DNA of 64,000 nucleotides from Gammaproteobacteria bacterium. GTDB taxonomy: Bacteria > Pseudomonadota > Gammaproteobacteria > Pseudomonadales > Pseudohongiellaceae. This document shows positions 49,231 to 60,967 of this stretch, piece after piece. The DNA is taken from contig JABJIC010000022.1 of NCBI GenBank assembly GCA_018661465.1, positions 26,137 to 90,136 on the forward strand, given 5' to 3'. Numbering within the stretch: the first letter of the stretch is position 1; every line of letters begins with the position of its first letter. Below the pieces are notes generated by a model. It searched no databases and was not told the DNA's origin. It was given only the letters and a program-made list of their open reading frames with translations. The translations under genes were made by a program, and so were the position numbers.

Positions 49231-50775
49231 ATGCAACAACTGAATCCATCCGAAATCAGTGAGATTATAAAGCAGCGCATCGACAAGCTCGATGTGACTG
49301 TGCAGTCAAAGAACGAAGGCACCATCGTCAGCGTAGCGGACGGTATTATCCGTATCCATGGTCTTGCTGACGTAATGTACGGTGAGATGATCGAATTTGA
49401 GGGCGGCATTTACGGAATGGCGCTTAACCTCGAAAGAGATTCAGTTGGCGCTGTTGTAATGGGCGACTACCTGAGCCTGAGAGAAGGCCAATCTTGTCAG
49501 TGTACTGGCCGTATTCTTGAAGTACCGGTTGGGCCTGAATTAGAAGGCCGCGTAATTGACGCATTGGGTAAGCCAATCGACGGCAAAGGCCCGATTGAAA
49601 CTACTATGACTGACGCGGTGGAAAAAGTTGCACCGGGTGTTATCGCGAGAAAGTCTGTTGATGAACCAGTTCAGACTGGACTTAAATCAATCGACTCCAT
49701 GACACCAATTGGTCGTGGTCAGCGCGAACTGATTATTGGTGACCGTGAAGTTGGCAAGACAGCGGTTGCGATCGACACCATCATTAACCAAAAAGGCAAA
49801 GGCGTTAAGTGTGTTTATGTCGCTGTTGGCCAGAAAGCCTCTTCCGTTGCTAACGTTGTAAGCAAGCTGGAAGAAAACGGCGCGATGGAATACACAATCG
49901 TGGTTGCTGCGACAGCATCTGATCCGGCTTCCATGCAGTTCATTGCACCTTATTCTGGCTGCACCATGGGTGAGTATTACCGTGATCGCGGCGAAGATGC
50001 CTTGATCATTTATGATGACCTCACTAAACAGGCATGGGCCTATCGTCAGATCTCCCTACTACTTAGAAGACCACCAGGTCGTGAAGCGTACCCTGGCGAT
50101 GTTTTCTACTTGCACTCCCGTCTTTTGGAGCGCGCATCGAGAGTGAGCGCTGACTACGTTGAGAAGTTTACGGAAGGAAAAGTTAAAGGTAAGACTGGAT
50201 CACTGACAGCATTGCCTATCATTGAGACACAAGCCGGCGACGTATCAGCCTTCGTACCAACAAACGTGATTTCGATAACAGACGGTCAGATCTTCCTTGA
50301 AACTGACATGTTTAACGCCGGTATTCGCCCAGCGATGAATCCGGGTATCTCGGTATCTCGTGTAGGTAGTGCTGCACAGACAAAGATTATTAAGAAGCTC
50401 GGTGGTGGTATTCGTATCGCACTGGCTCAGTATCGTGAGCTTGCCGCTTTCGCAGCGTTCGCTTCCGATCTTGATGATGCGACTCGTGCCCAGCTTGAGC
50501 ACGGTCAGCGAGTTACAGAATTGATGAAGCAGAAGCAGTACTCGCCTATGTCGATTGCTGAAATGGGCGTCTCTCTGTATGCCGCGAACGAGGGCTACTT
50601 GAAAGAAATCGAATTGAACAAGGTTCTCGATTTCGAAGCATCGCTTGTGTCTTATATGAACAGCGAGCAAGCGGACCTAATGGCTCAGATCAACGAGACT
50701 GGCGACTTCAACGACGACATCGAAGGGCAATTTAAAGCAGCCCTAGAAAAGTTCGTGTCAACGCAAACCTGGTAG
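49231..50775 (+). CDS. atpA: ATP synthase subunit alpha
   Basis: Non-catalytic nucleotide-binding subunit of F1. 514 residues. N-terminus [18 protein letters not shown]-loop [55 protein letters not shown], and [17 protein letters not shown]. Normal length. Confidence 0.99.
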   Translation: MQQLNPSEISEIIKQRIDKLDVTVQSKNEGTIVSVADGIIRIHGLADVMYGEMIEFEGGIYGMALNLERDSVGAVVMGDYLSLREGQSCQCTGRILEVPVGPELEGRVIDALGKPIDGKGPIETTMTDAVEKVAPGVIARKSVDEPVQTGLKSIDSMTPIGRGQRELIIGDREVGKTAVAIDTIINQKGKGVKCVYVAVGQKASSVANVVSKLEENGAMEYTIVVAATASDPASMQFIAPYSGCTMGEYYRDRGEDALIIYDDLTKQAWAYRQISLLLRRPPGREAYPGDVFYLHSRLLERASRVSADYVEKFTEGKVKGKTGSLTALPIIETQAGDVSAFVPTNVISITDGQIFLETDMFNAGIRPAMNPGISVSRVGSAAQTKIIKKLGGGIRIALAQYRELAAFAAFASDLDDATRAQLEHGQRVTELMKQKQYSPMSIAEMGVSLYAANEGYLKEIELNKVLDFEASLVSYMNSEQADLMAQINETGDFNDDIEGQFKAALEKFVSTQTW

Positions 50776-50790
50776 AGGTTAACTAAAGAA

Positions 50791-51651
50791 ATGGCTGGCG
50801 GAAAAGAAATACGCACCAAGATCGGGAGTATTAAAAATACTCAGAAGATCACCAAGGCTATGGAAATGGTCTCGGCCAGTAAGATGCGCAAGGCGCAGGA
50901 CCGCATGCAGTTGGGCAAACCTTATGCCCATCGCATTCGTTCTGTTATTGGCCATATTGCACACGCTACACCGGAATATAGACACATTTATTTCGATACC
51001 CGTGATGTGAAGCGTGTTGGATATATTGTTGTTTCCACCGACCGCGGACTTTGCGGCGGACTAAACATCAATGCATTCAAAGCCACCATTGCTTCAATGA
51101 AAGAGTGGAATGACAAGAACGTCGGAATTGATATTTGCACCATCGGCGGCAGAGCGGCAACTTTTTTCAATAACTACGGCGGAAGTGTTATCGCCTCGGT
51201 TAGAGACATTGGTGATACAGCAGAGATAGCTGATGTTATTGGCGCCGTAAAAGTTATGTTGGAGAAATTCGACAAAGGCGAAATTGACCAGCTAATGATT
51301 GTTAGCAACGAATTTGTTAACACAATGACTCACACACCGGCAGTAGAACAATTATTGCCTCTATTGCCTTCCAAAGAAGAAGACATGGGTCATCACTGGG
51401 ATTATTTGTATGAGCCAGATGCTAAAGAGCTGCTTGATGGATTGCTCCTTAGATATATCGAGTCTCAGGTTTACCAGGCAGTTGTAGAGAATAACTCTTG
51501 TGAGCAGGCAGCCAGAATGATCGCGATGAAGAGCGCATCAGACAATGCCAGCGACTTGATTGATGAATTAGAGCTTGTCTATAACAAGGCAAGACAGGCA
51601 GCGATTACCCAGGAATTGTCAGAAATTTCGGGCGGCGCGGCAGCAGTATAA
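50791..51651 (+). CDS. atpG: ATP synthase subunit gamma
   Basis: Central rotating shaft of F1. 286 residues. N-terminus [33 protein letters not shown], middle [17 protein letters not shown], and C-terminus [30 protein letters not shown] 105-base spacer to atpD follows. Confidence 0.98.
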   Translation: MAGGKEIRTKIGSIKNTQKITKAMEMVSASKMRKAQDRMQLGKPYAHRIRSVIGHIAHATPEYRHIYFDTRDVKRVGYIVVSTDRGLCGGLNINAFKATIASMKEWNDKNVGIDICTIGGRAATFFNNYGGSVIASVRDIGDTAEIADVIGAVKVMLEKFDKGEIDQLMIVSNEFVNTMTHTPAVEQLLPLLPSKEEDMGHHWDYLYEPDAKELLDGLLLRYIESQVYQAVVENNSCEQAARMIAMKSASDNASDLIDELELVYNKARQAAITQELSEISGGAAAV

Positions 51652-51744
51652 AACCGGTGGCTGTTCTCTTCTCCTTATTGAAAGAAAGGAAAGGAAGAAG
51701 TAAACATCACACACTATATTCACGAACACGTTAGAGATAGATAG

Positions 51745-53148
<1,404 letters not shown>

Positions 53149-53213
53149 TAACGTTAAAAGCGAATAGCTGAGATTGATTTCTAAAACCGCGACCTGACGA
53201 AAGAGTAAAGACT

Positions 53214-53636
53214 ATGGCCATGACAATGCATTGTGACATCGTAAGCGCTGAGAAGAGCATCTTCTCCGGCGTCGTTGAGATGGTTGTTGCTGCTGGCTCC
53301 CTGGGTGATCTTGGTATTGCGCCGGGCCACGCACCGTTGCTAACGGCTCTTATTCCTGGCCCAGTAAAGCTCGTCTTGGCTGGCGGCGAAGAAGAAGTGT
53401 TTTATGTTTCCGGTGGTTTTCTGGAAGTTCAGCGTGGCGTTGTTACTCTACTGTCGGACACTGCACTTAGAGCCGATGATGTTGATGAAGCGGCTGCGAT
53501 GGAAGCAATGGAAGAAGCTGAAAGAGCAATGGCTGATCAGAGTGCTGAGTTTGACTATTCAACAGCCGCGGCCAGACTGGCAGAGGCAGCAGCTCAGCTT
53601 AGAGCATTGCGCCAGTTGAAGAATCGCGCTCAGTAG
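53214..53636 (+). CDS. atpC: ATP synthase subunit epsilon
   Basis: Rotor-end subunit that couples and inhibits F1. 140 residues: beta-sandwich with [28 protein letters not shown] and [27 protein letters not shown], then a two-helix C-terminus. Last atp gene, followed by a terminator. Confidence 0.97.
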   Translation: MAMTMHCDIVSAEKSIFSGVVEMVVAAGSLGDLGIAPGHAPLLTALIPGPVKLVLAGGEEEVFYVSGGFLEVQRGVVTLLSDTALRADDVDEAAAMEAMEEAERAMADQSAEFDYSTAAARLAEAAAQLRALRQLKNRAQ

Positions 53637-53665
53637 CCTTCAACTGCAATCAAAGACACGAATCG

Positions 53666-53693
53666 AAAAGGTAGCACTAGCTACCTTTTTTTT
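53666..53693 (+). terminator. Intrinsic terminator of the atp operon
   Basis: AAAAGGTAGC (53666-53675) pairs with GCTACCTTTT (53680-53689), loop ACTA, T-run follows. Confidence 0.92.
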
Positions 53694-53811
53694 TGATATT
53701 CTCTTTTCTAGATACTCCTTTTTCCAAGCAAACAGATTTTTATCGATCGAACAGAAATAAAAAGACCTTTTCAACAAGCACTACTGCGAGATCTATTAGT
53801 TGAATACTACT

Positions 53812-55212
53812 GTGAACACTAAACGCGCACTTGATGTTGTCATACTGGCTGCTGGCAAAGGCAGCAGAATGCATTCCAGCAAGCCAAAGGTTCTTCATCC
53901 TATTGGCGGCAAGACCATGCTCGAGCATGTTATCGATGCGGGCTGTGCCATGAATAGCCGCTCTACCCATGTAGTTGTAGGCTACGGCGCCGACCAAATT
54001 CAACAACACTTTGAACACAAGCCGAGTCAGGCAGATCTAGTCTGGGCTAGTCAGGACCAGCAGTTGGGAACCGGTCATGCGGTTCAACAGGCACTGCCGG
54101 CAATAGACACCAGCGGCAATGACAATCTGGTTCTAATACTCTACGGCGACGTTCCACTAATAAAAACGGAAACATTGGCACGGTTGATTGACCAGGCCGA
54201 TGCAAGTAGCCTGTCTCTACTCACTCTAATTACAGAAACGCCGGCTGGTCTCGGTAGAATAATTCGTGACGAGAAAGACAGCATCGTTGCCATCGTCGAA
54301 GAGAAAGATGCCACGGACGAAGAAAAAACTATTCAGGAAATAAATAGCGGGATTATGGTTGTTCCGGCACAAAGCCTGGATGATTGGCTCGCAAAGGTCG
54401 GAAACGAGAATCAGCAAGGTGAGTATTATCTTACTGACGTGATTGCCATGGCGGCAGAAAGCGGCTTCACAATAAACGCCACCGTCATTAGAGACAGCTT
54501 TGAAGTACAGGGCGTAAACGACAAGACACAGCTGGCATTACTGGAGCGACACTATCAAATGAACAATGCAGAACAATTGTTGGAAGCAGGGGTTAGTCTT
54601 CGAGATCCGGCACGACTGGATATTCGTGGCGAACTAATCGTAGGAAGTGATGTCGAAATTGATGTTAATGTCATCTTCGAAGGTGATGTGACCCTGGGAA
54701 ATAATGTGAAGATTGGCGCTAATGTTATCGTCAAAGACACAAGCATAGGCGATGGAAGTAAAATTCTTGCCGGCAGCAACATCGAAGGCGCGGATATTAG
54801 AAGCAATGCCAGTGTTGGTCCTTATGCAAGAGTGCGACCTGGCACTGTATTGAATGATGAAGTAAAGATAGGCAATTTTGTTGAAACCAAGAATGCCGTT
54901 CTGGGCAAAGGAACGAAAGCAGGTCATTTGGCCTACATCGGAGATGCAACCTTAGGTGAGAATGTAAATGTTGGTGCTGGCACTATTGTTTGTAACTATG
55001 ACGGCGTAAACAAGCATCAATCAATAATCGGCAATAATGTATTTATTGGGTCTAATAGTGTGTTGGTTTCACCTGTAGTGCTAGAGGATAATGCTTTTAT
55101 CGCAGCCGGCTCTGCAATTAATAGTGACGTGCCATCTGATCATCTTGCTGTAGGGCGAGGCAAGCAGAGAAATATTCCGGGCTGGAAACGGCCAAAGAAG
55201 TCTGAACTGTAA
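53812..55212 (+). CDS. glmU: Bifunctional UDP-GlcNAc pyrophosphorylase / GlcN-1-P acetyltransferase
   Basis: Makes UDP-GlcNAc for peptidoglycan and LPS. 466 residues from GTG 53812; a TTG at 53800 would add four residues. N-terminal uridyltransferase domain with LAAGKGSRMHSSKPKVLHPIGGKTML, GYGADQIQQHF, and QDQQLGTGHAVQQAL, EKDATDEEK. C-terminal left-handed beta-helix with hexapeptide repeats, VETKNAVLGKGTKAGHLAYIGDA and the acetyl-CoA end RGKQRNIPGWKRP. glmS follows 40 bases on. Confidence 0.97.
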   Translation: MNTKRALDVVILAAGKGSRMHSSKPKVLHPIGGKTMLEHVIDAGCAMNSRSTHVVVGYGADQIQQHFEHKPSQADLVWASQDQQLGTGHAVQQALPAIDTSGNDNLVLILYGDVPLIKTETLARLIDQADASSLSLLTLITETPAGLGRIIRDEKDSIVAIVEEKDATDEEKTIQEINSGIMVVPAQSLDDWLAKVGNENQQGEYYLTDVIAMAAESGFTINATVIRDSFEVQGVNDKTQLALLERHYQMNNAEQLLEAGVSLRDPARLDIRGELIVGSDVEIDVNVIFEGDVTLGNNVKIGANVIVKDTSIGDGSKILAGSNIEGADIRSNASVGPYARVRPGTVLNDEVKIGNFVETKNAVLGKGTKAGHLAYIGDATLGENVNVGAGTIVCNYDGVNKHQSIIGNNVFIGSNSVLVSPVVLEDNAFIAAGSAINSDVPSDHLAVGRGKQRNIPGWKRPKKSEL

Positions 55213-55252
55213 ACCAGACCAAATAAGTACATAGAAAAAGGATCCATCAGCA

Positions 55253-57088
55253 ATGTGCGGCATAGTAGGAGCAGTAGCAGAAAGAAATGTCTCGGGCATC
55301 TTGCTTGAAGGTTTAAAGCGCCTGGAATACAGGGGCTATGACTCGGCAGGCATGGCTCTGCTTAGCGGTGCTGACAACGAGATTTCTACTGTAAAAGCCG
55401 TAGGTAAAGTGAATGAACTGGTTAGGGCGGCAACAAAAGAAAAAGCAAAAGGACACTTGGGAATTGCACACACTCGTTGGGCAACACACGGAAAGCCGAC
55501 AATAGCCAATGCCCACCCTCACATATCTGACAAAGACCTTGCAGTAGTTCATAACGGCATCATCGAAAACTACGAGCCACTTCGGGAAAAACTTAAAACC
55601 GACGGCTACAAGTTTAAAACCCAGACAGATACCGAAACAATAGTGCATTTGATTCATCAGGCGAGAAGAGGCGGTAAGGTTTCTCTTCTTGATGCCACCA
55701 AGAGAACAATAAAGAAACTGCATGGCGCTTATGGACTATGTGTTATCGACAAGAATTCACCGGATCAGATTATCGTGGCGCGATCGGGCAGTCCTTTGGT
55801 TATAGGCGTGGGCATTGGCGAAAACTTTGTTGCCTCTGACCCGCTGGCTCTTGGACAAGTAACTGACAGATTCATTTATCTTGAAGAGGGCGACATAGCA
55901 AAAGTCAGCCTAAATGATATTGAAATATGGCATGGCGCTAAGCAAGTAAAGCGAGCTGTTACCCGAATTCAGAATAGCGCAGAGGAAGCAGAGAAGGGCG
56001 AGTATAAGCACTTCATGCTCAAAGAAATTTATGAGCAGCCACAAGTAATACAGGACACGCTGGATGGAAGAATAAGCCACAATGCTGCTCTGGAAGCGGC
56101 ATTCGGCGTTAAGGCCAAAGCGATCTTCAACAAAGTAAAGAGAGTACAGATTGTTGCCTGTGGCACTAGTTTCCATGCTGGCCAGGTGGCGAAGTATTGG
56201 TTTGAAAGCATTGCAAGACTTCCTTGCCAGGTAGATATCGCCAGCGACTATAGATACCGAGATATAATAGTTCAACCCGGCACCTTGTTTGTCACTATTT
56301 CGCAATCAGGCGAAACCGCAGACACATTAGCCGCACTGCGTTATGCATCAGAAAAACCTTACGTTGCCAGCCTGGCCATATGTAATGTGGCTACTAGCTC
56401 ATTGGTCAGGGAATCTGATTTTTGTATTCTTACTATGGCAGGAAGAGAAATTGGTGTGGCTTCGACCAAGGCCTTTACCACTCAACTTACTCTCCTTCTA
56501 ATATTGTCCATAGTATTAGCTCGACGAACCGGCCTGAAGCCAAGCCAGGAATCAAAGTTGATTAAGGAGCTTGCCAAGCTCCCCGCGCTGATTGAGAAAA
56601 CTCTTGCGCTGAATAATGAGATCAAGAAAACATCCAAACAGTTTTCTGATAAACACCACAGTTTGTTTCTGGGTAGAGGTATTCAATACCCCATTGCTAA
56701 GGAAGGAGCGCTTAAGCTTAAGGAAATTTCCTATATCCACGCGGAGGCCTATCCCGCTGGTGAGTTGAAGCACGGGCCACTGGCATTGGTTGATAGCGAT
56801 ATGCCGGTGATTGCCGTGGCGCCTAATAACGATTTGCTAGGCAAGCTCAAGGCAAATTTGTCTGAAGTGAGCGCGCGGGGTGGAAAGCTTTACGTGTTTG
56901 CCGACGAGACTATTAAGTTCAAGAGCGATAAGAGCACCAAGGTAATTCATGTTCCTCCTTGTCCGAACATTCTGGACCCCATCGTGTTTACTATACCGCT
57001 GCAATTACTTTCATATCACGTTGCCATCACAAAGGGCACTGATGTAGACCATCCAAGGAACCTCGCCAAATCGGTAACGGTGGAATAG
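55253..57088 (+). CDS. glmS: Glutamine-fructose-6-phosphate aminotransferase
   Basis: Makes glucosamine-6-phosphate from fructose-6-phosphate and glutamine, first step of the pathway continued by GlmU. 611 residues. N-terminal glutaminase CGIVGAVAERNVSGILLEGLKRLEYRGYDSAG (Cys nucleophile), HTRWATHGKPTIANAHPH; two SIS domains with CGTSFHAGQVAKYW, TISQSGETADTLAAL and the C-terminal KGTDVDHPRNLAKSVTVE. No GlmS ribozyme is apparent upstream. Chromosomal glmS ends are Tn7 targets elsewhere; no Tn7 is seen here. Confidence 0.98.
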   Translation: MCGIVGAVAERNVSGILLEGLKRLEYRGYDSAGMALLSGADNEISTVKAVGKVNELVRAATKEKAKGHLGIAHTRWATHGKPTIANAHPHISDKDLAVVHNGIIENYEPLREKLKTDGYKFKTQTDTETIVHLIHQARRGGKVSLLDATKRTIKKLHGAYGLCVIDKNSPDQIIVARSGSPLVIGVGIGENFVASDPLALGQVTDRFIYLEEGDIAKVSLNDIEIWHGAKQVKRAVTRIQNSAEEAEKGEYKHFMLKEIYEQPQVIQDTLDGRISHNAALEAAFGVKAKAIFNKVKRVQIVACGTSFHAGQVAKYWFESIARLPCQVDIASDYRYRDIIVQPGTLFVTISQSGETADTLAALRYASEKPYVASLAICNVATSSLVRESDFCILTMAGREIGVASTKAFTTQLTLLLILSIVLARRTGLKPSQESKLIKELAKLPALIEKTLALNNEIKKTSKQFSDKHHSLFLGRGIQYPIAKEGALKLKEISYIHAEAYPAGELKHGPLALVDSDMPVIAVAPNNDLLGKLKANLSEVSARGGKLYVFADETIKFKSDKSTKVIHVPPCPNILDPIVFTIPLQLLSYHVAITKGTDVDHPRNLAKSVTVE

Positions 57089-57118
57089 CTTCTACTAACA
57101 AACTAATTAGGGACAATT

Positions 57119-57481
57119 ATGATTTATGTAATCTTGCATACCACGCTGCTATATCTGATACAGATAATGCTGCCAATGATAGCGAAAAAACGAATAAGCG
57201 AGCCTGCGGGAGAGAGAGCTGAAAAGGCTGTACATAATCTGAGGGAGTCACTGCCGGTATTTTTTGTGTTCGCAGTTCTTTCGGTTTATCTCAATATAGA
57301 AAGCAACACCATGGTAGCTCTTATCTGGCTTATATTTAGGGTCGCCTTCGTTGCGTTCTACGTTTCAGGAATAAACACAAAACCAGCTCAGGAATCGGGA
57401 TATGAACCTCAGCCCTTAAGAAGCCTCATGTGGCTATGCTCAGTTGTTTGTTTAGTGGTCATGGGAGTTAACTTAATCTAG
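57119..57481 (+). CDS. MAPEG-family membrane protein
   Basis: 120 residues, four hydrophobic segments, with the family pattern RAEKAVHNLRESLPVFFVFAVL between helices 1 and 2 and LIFRVAFVAFYVSGI. MAPEG proteins (membrane-associated eicosanoid and glutathione metabolism) include membrane glutathione transferases; the actual substrate is unknown here. Starts 30 bases after glmS. Its 3' end (57446-57481) is echoed in the downstream gap by a nearly synonymous copy (57503-57538). Confidence 0.85.
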   Translation: MIYVILHTTLLYLIQIMLPMIAKKRISEPAGERAEKAVHNLRESLPVFFVFAVLSVYLNIESNTMVALIWLIFRVAFVAFYVSGINTKPAQESGYEPQPLRSLMWLCSVVCLVVMGVNLI

Positions 57482-57502
57482 CTTAGCCCTGAACTAGATA
57501 TT

Positions 57503-57538
57503 GTTCGTTTAGTAGTAATGGGTGTGAATCTAATCTAG
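57503..57538 (+). pseudogene. Relic of a second MAPEG 3' end
   Basis: Reads V-R-L-V-V-M-G-V-N-L-I-stop, the same as the end of the intact gene V-C-L-V-V-M-G-V-N-L-I-stop. 36 bases, eight differences: seven are synonymous and one changes Cys to Arg. No upstream part of the second gene remains within the 21-base gap, so it is a remnant of a diverged paralogue, most likely left by recombination between tandem copies. Confidence 0.7.
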
Positions 57539-57596
57539 GTTCATTCGGAAGCAAAAATAAATTGGCACGATGAAGAAAAACAAACGGGGTTGAAAA

Positions 57597-57890
57597 ATGA
57601 GCGTACTGTTTAATCTGGAATTTCCTATACAGCCTGATAAAGTGGATAGCTTCCTCAGTTTTATGACAGAAGCATTGGTTGCCACTCGAGCGTATGAAGG
57701 CTGCATCAGTGTAAAAACTTACTTACACGAAGAAACATCGACAGTATTGTTAGTTGAAGAGTGGGCGGCAGCCGAAAATCAGGCAGCGTATATGCAGTGG
57801 CGACTTGAAACAGGGTTGGTTGAGGCGCTTGCGGAGTATTTGTCTGGCCAGCTGATCGTCAAACAATATCTGCCTAAGGAAGATGTTTAG
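57597..57890 (+). CDS. ABM-domain protein (antibiotic biosynthesis monooxygenase family)
   Basis: 97 residues matching the dimeric ABM ferredoxin-like fold: N-terminal strand SVLFNLEFPIQPDKVDSFLS, ATRAYEGCISVKTYLHEE, VLLVEEWAAAENQAAYMQW and a closing strand. Relatives include YgiN-type quinol monooxygenases and haem-degrading enzymes, but no substrate can be inferred. ATG with a weak GGGG upstream. Its stop is 1 base from the stop of the convergent regulator gene. Confidence 0.75.
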   Translation: MSVLFNLEFPIQPDKVDSFLSFMTEALVATRAYEGCISVKTYLHEETSTVLLVEEWAAAENQAAYMQWRLETGLVEALAEYLSGQLIVKQYLPKEDV

Positions 57891-57891
57891 G

Positions 57892-58749
57892 CTAGTCCTG
57901 GTCCATATTGCGCAAGGCTTTCTGACTTTTCTGTAAGCGCTTTAAATGATCTTTCAATAGAGGTTTTCGATGCAATGCTACGCCTGTAGCGAGGACATCG
58001 ATTACCACCAGGTGTGCGATGCGCGATGACACCGGAGCATACGCCTGGTGCTCTTCCTCCATATTCACGTAGATAGGAATGCTGCATTGTTCGCTGAGGG
58101 GCGTATTCTGTGGGGCTAGCCCAATAACCGTAGCTCCGGCATCTCTGGCCAGTCTCACACTCTCGAGCAAGGCTTTAGTTCTGCCTGACTGAGAAATTGC
58201 CACCACTACATCTTCAGAGCCCAGCGAGATCGCAGACATATGTTGAATGTGGGGGTCTGTGTAGGCTGCCGCAGAGAGTTGCAGGCGGAAGAACTTATGC
58301 TGGGCGTCGGCGGCTACTGAGCCCGAAGCCCCGAAACCATAAAACTCCACTCGATTCGCTTTGCGAATGGTATTAATCGCGGTCTCTACTACCACCGGGT
58401 CCAGTTCATCACGAACAGCAAGCAAGGAGCCCACGGTAGTATTAAAAACTTTGTTGCTAAGGTCCTTAACTGTGTCTTTGTCGTCCACGGCAAATTGCGT
58501 ATATACCCCACCCAGGCCAAGCTGTTGGGCGAGCTGTAACTTGAAAGACTGAAAGCCATCAAAGCCCAAGGCTCGACAGAAACGGATAACAGTGGGCTCA
58601 CTCACATCAGAGCTTTCGGCCAGGTCCACGATGCGCATGTTGATCACATCATTTGCATGCTCAAGCACAAAGTTTGCAACCTTGGCTTCGGATTTGCGCA
58701 GCACCGACTTATTCTCGGTTATGCGCCGTATCAAATTAGGAGAATCCAC
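57892..58749 (-). CDS. RpiR/HexR-family transcriptional regulator
   Basis: 285 residues from a GTG start. N-terminal helix-turn-helix (VDLAESSDVSEPTVIRFCRALGF) and C-terminal SIS sugar-phosphate-binding domain (VEFYGFGASGSVAADAQHKFFR, VVAISQSGRTKALLESV, VSSRIAHLVVIDVLATGVALHR). The pattern resembles HexR, the regulator of glucose catabolism that senses KDPG, more than MurR. No sugar genes are adjacent; glmS uses the same substrate class, but linkage to it is only suggestive. Divergent from the acyltransferase-like gene. Confidence 0.88.
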   Translation of the reverse strand: MDSPNLIRRITENKSVLRKSEAKVANFVLEHANDVINMRIVDLAESSDVSEPTVIRFCRALGFDGFQSFKLQLAQQLGLGGVYTQFAVDDKDTVKDLSNKVFNTTVGSLLAVRDELDPVVVETAINTIRKANRVEFYGFGASGSVAADAQHKFFRLQLSAAAYTDPHIQHMSAISLGSEDVVVAISQSGRTKALLESVRLARDAGATVIGLAPQNTPLSEQCSIPIYVNMEEEHQAYAPVSSRIAHLVVIDVLATGVALHRKPLLKDHLKRLQKSQKALRNMDQD

Positions 58750-58840
58750 TGTCTACCTGCTAAATTGTCTACACTAGAAAGGAATCCATGCTACTCAATT
58801 TGCGGAGCTATCGCACCTCTTTGTCTTCTCCTTCGTTCCA

Positions 58841-60022
58841 ATGACTCAAACAAATACCACGAATAATCTCGAGCTACGATTTGTTGATTCACTTGCCGAC
58901 ATCGGTGAAGAGAATTGGAGCAGGCTTGCAGGTAGAGAAAACCCCTTCATGCGCTATGAGTTTCTGTGGGCATTGGAAGAAACAGGATGCACCACCGAAG
59001 AGAGCGGCTGGAAACCTCATCATGCGGTAATCTACGATGACACGCAGAAGGCGATTGCAGTAATGCCGCTTTATAAGAAGACCAATTCCTATGGCGAGTA
59101 TGTATTCGACTGGTCCTGGGCCAGCGCCTACCAAAACTACGGCCTGGATTACTATCCCAAATTTGTTTCGGCTGCTCCATTCACCCCCAGCCATGGCGAG
59201 CGACTATTCGTTGATGACAGCATCACGAAAGAAACAGCTGTCAGTTTCATATTTGAAAAGCTGAAAGAGAAAGCAGAATTCATTAACGCTTCTTCCTGGC
59301 ATATTCTGTTTCCGGAAAAGGAAGACAACGCTTTGTTTGAGTCTATCGGTATCCCCGCCAGAACCGCCTGTCAGTTTCATTGGTTTAACCGCGGCTATGA
59401 AAGCTTTGAGGATTTCCTTGAATCTATGAACTCCCGCAAGCGGAAGAACATCAGAAAAGAAAGGCAAAAGGTACGGGAACAGGGAGTCGAATTCAAAATA
59501 GTAGATGGAACGAATATTAGTGATCAGCAGTGGGATACTTTCTATCAGTTTTATCAAAGTACTTACATGATGCGCGGCATGCAAGGTTACCTAAGCCAGG
59601 ATTTTTTCAAACAAATTGCCCGAACCATGCCTGAACAACTATTCATGAACTGCGCCATGAAAGATGATCGGATAATTGCAGCGGCATTGTTCTTCAGAAA
59701 CTCAGACAAGCTGTTTGGTCGTTACTGGGGCAGCGCAAGAGACTATCAATTTCTGCATTTTGAAACCTGCTACTACCAGGGACAGGAATATTGCATTGAA
59801 CATGGATTGAAGAGCTTTGACTCAGGCGCTCAGGGCGAACATAAGATACAGCGCGGCTTTGAGCCAATCATTACATATTCCAACCACTGGATAGCAGATC
59901 AACGCTTCGCGGATGCGATCAACAATTTCCTTGATGAGGAAAGGCCCCATATAGATAGATACAGAGAAGAGGCTGCCAGCCTGCTGCCGTTTCGCAAGAG
60001 CGACAGCAGTAGTTCAAAGTAG
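58841..60022 (+). CDS. FemAB-like GNAT acyltransferase (DUF482-type)
   Basis: 393 residues. Long acyl-transferase-like protein with NPFMRYEFLWALEETG near the N-terminus, a charged RKRKNIRKERQKVREQG, and FGRYWGSARDYQFLHFETCYYQGQEYCIEHGLKSFDSGAQGEHKIQRGFEP near the C-terminus, which typifies the PF04339 (DUF482) group. The substrate is unknown. No ribosome site visible ahead of the ATG. The last 9 bases overlap the end of the integron integrase gene on the other strand, so the integron begins at this gene. The reading frame is intact. Confidence 0.85.
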   Translation: MTQTNTTNNLELRFVDSLADIGEENWSRLAGRENPFMRYEFLWALEETGCTTEESGWKPHHAVIYDDTQKAIAVMPLYKKTNSYGEYVFDWSWASAYQNYGLDYYPKFVSAAPFTPSHGERLFVDDSITKETAVSFIFEKLKEKAEFINASSWHILFPEKEDNALFESIGIPARTACQFHWFNRGYESFEDFLESMNSRKRKNIRKERQKVREQGVEFKIVDGTNISDQQWDTFYQFYQSTYMMRGMQGYLSQDFFKQIARTMPEQLFMNCAMKDDRIIAAALFFRNSDKLFGRYWGSARDYQFLHFETCYYQGQEYCIEHGLKSFDSGAQGEHKIQRGFEPIITYSNHWIADQRFADAINNFLDEERPHIDRYREEAASLLPFRKSDSSSSK

Positions 60023-60967
60023 GTCCAGAGGACTGGAAGCACCCGAATGATGGCGCCCGAGTACATGGGTATAGATCTGCGTAGTCTTAACATCGTTGTG
60101 ACCCAACAATTCCTGAACTGTTCGAATGTCAGCCCCTGACGCAAGCATGTGAGTAGCAAAGGAATGGCGAAAAGTATGACAGCTCACTCTCTTGGTATTT
60201 ATTCCAGACTTGTTTACGGCCACAGCAAGAAATTTCCGAACTCCAGTTTGGTGTAGGTGGTATCGGCAGACTTCTCCAGTGAGGGGATGAATGCATTGCT
60301 TAGCAGAGGGAAACAAAAACGCCCACGCTGGCTTGTTATGAACATTCGGATATTTGCGCGAAAGTGCAGGGGTCATAGCAGGACCAATTTCGGCTACTGC
60401 GTCTTTGGCATGAACACCGAGCGCCATATCCATCTGAATTTTCAATTGCGGAACAGCAGATTTGGCCAGAAGTGTTTGGCGATCCTTTCTTCCTTTACCA
60501 TTGCGGACTACAAGTGCGCCGAGCTTAATATCGATATCCTGAATCCGAATATCCAAGCATTCATTAACCCTAAGCCCACTACCATAGAGCAGCTCAATGA
60601 TAAGTCGGTTCCTACCTTCGAGCTGTGCAAGAATTAGAGCAACCTCATCTCTGGAAAGAACCGAGGGCAGGTGCCGCTGCTTGGTTGCTAGCCGAAAACC
60701 CAAGTCACCTACTTCCCGCTTCAAGTACTTCTGAAACAGATAAACCAGGGCGTTTAATACAACTTTTTGAGTATTTACACTGACATTCCATTCTTTAGCC
60801 AGATAACTCAAATACTCTTCAATTTTTGCGACCTCTACATCTTTAGGATGCTCAAGGTTACAGAAATGAATGAATCGCCTTATCCAGGTGATGTAGATTT
60901 TTTCGGTAGATAATGCATATCCACGCATACGCATATTCGTTCTTACTGACTCAATAAACTCACTCAT
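60014..60967 (-). CDS. intI: Integron integrase (tyrosine recombinase)
   Basis: 317 residues. Catalytic set: R133 (GSGLRVNE), H264 and R267 (CHTFRHSFATHML), H290 (LLGHNDVKTT) and nucleophile Y299 (QIYTHV). The integron-specific insert lies near 200-220 (ALSRKYPNVHNKPAWAFLFPS), and the end LGRHHSGASSPLD is typical. The start ATG 60967 follows AGAGG 5 bases away; a GTG two codons earlier lies inside this site. It is divergent from the cassettes to its right, as usual. No LexA box was found upstream. Confidence 0.97.
   Translation of the reverse strand: MSEFIESVRTNMRMRGYALSTEKIYITWIRRFIHFCNLEHPKDVEVAKIEEYLSYLAKEWNVSVNTQKVVLNALVYLFQKYLKREVGDLGFRLATKQRHLPSVLSRDEVALILAQLEGRNRLIIELLYGSGLRVNECLDIRIQDIDIKLGALVVRNGKGRKDRQTLLAKSAVPQLKIQMDMALGVHAKDAVAEIGPAMTPALSRKYPNVHNKPAWAFLFPSAKQCIHPLTGEVCRYHLHQTGVRKFLAVAVNKSGINTKRVSCHTFRHSFATHMLASGADIRTVQELLGHNDVKTTQIYTHVLGRHHSGASSPLDLL

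Noticed and set aside
53641..57118. Tn7 or other transposon at the glmS end
   Set aside because: glmS is followed by ordinary genes without Tn7 ends or tns genes.
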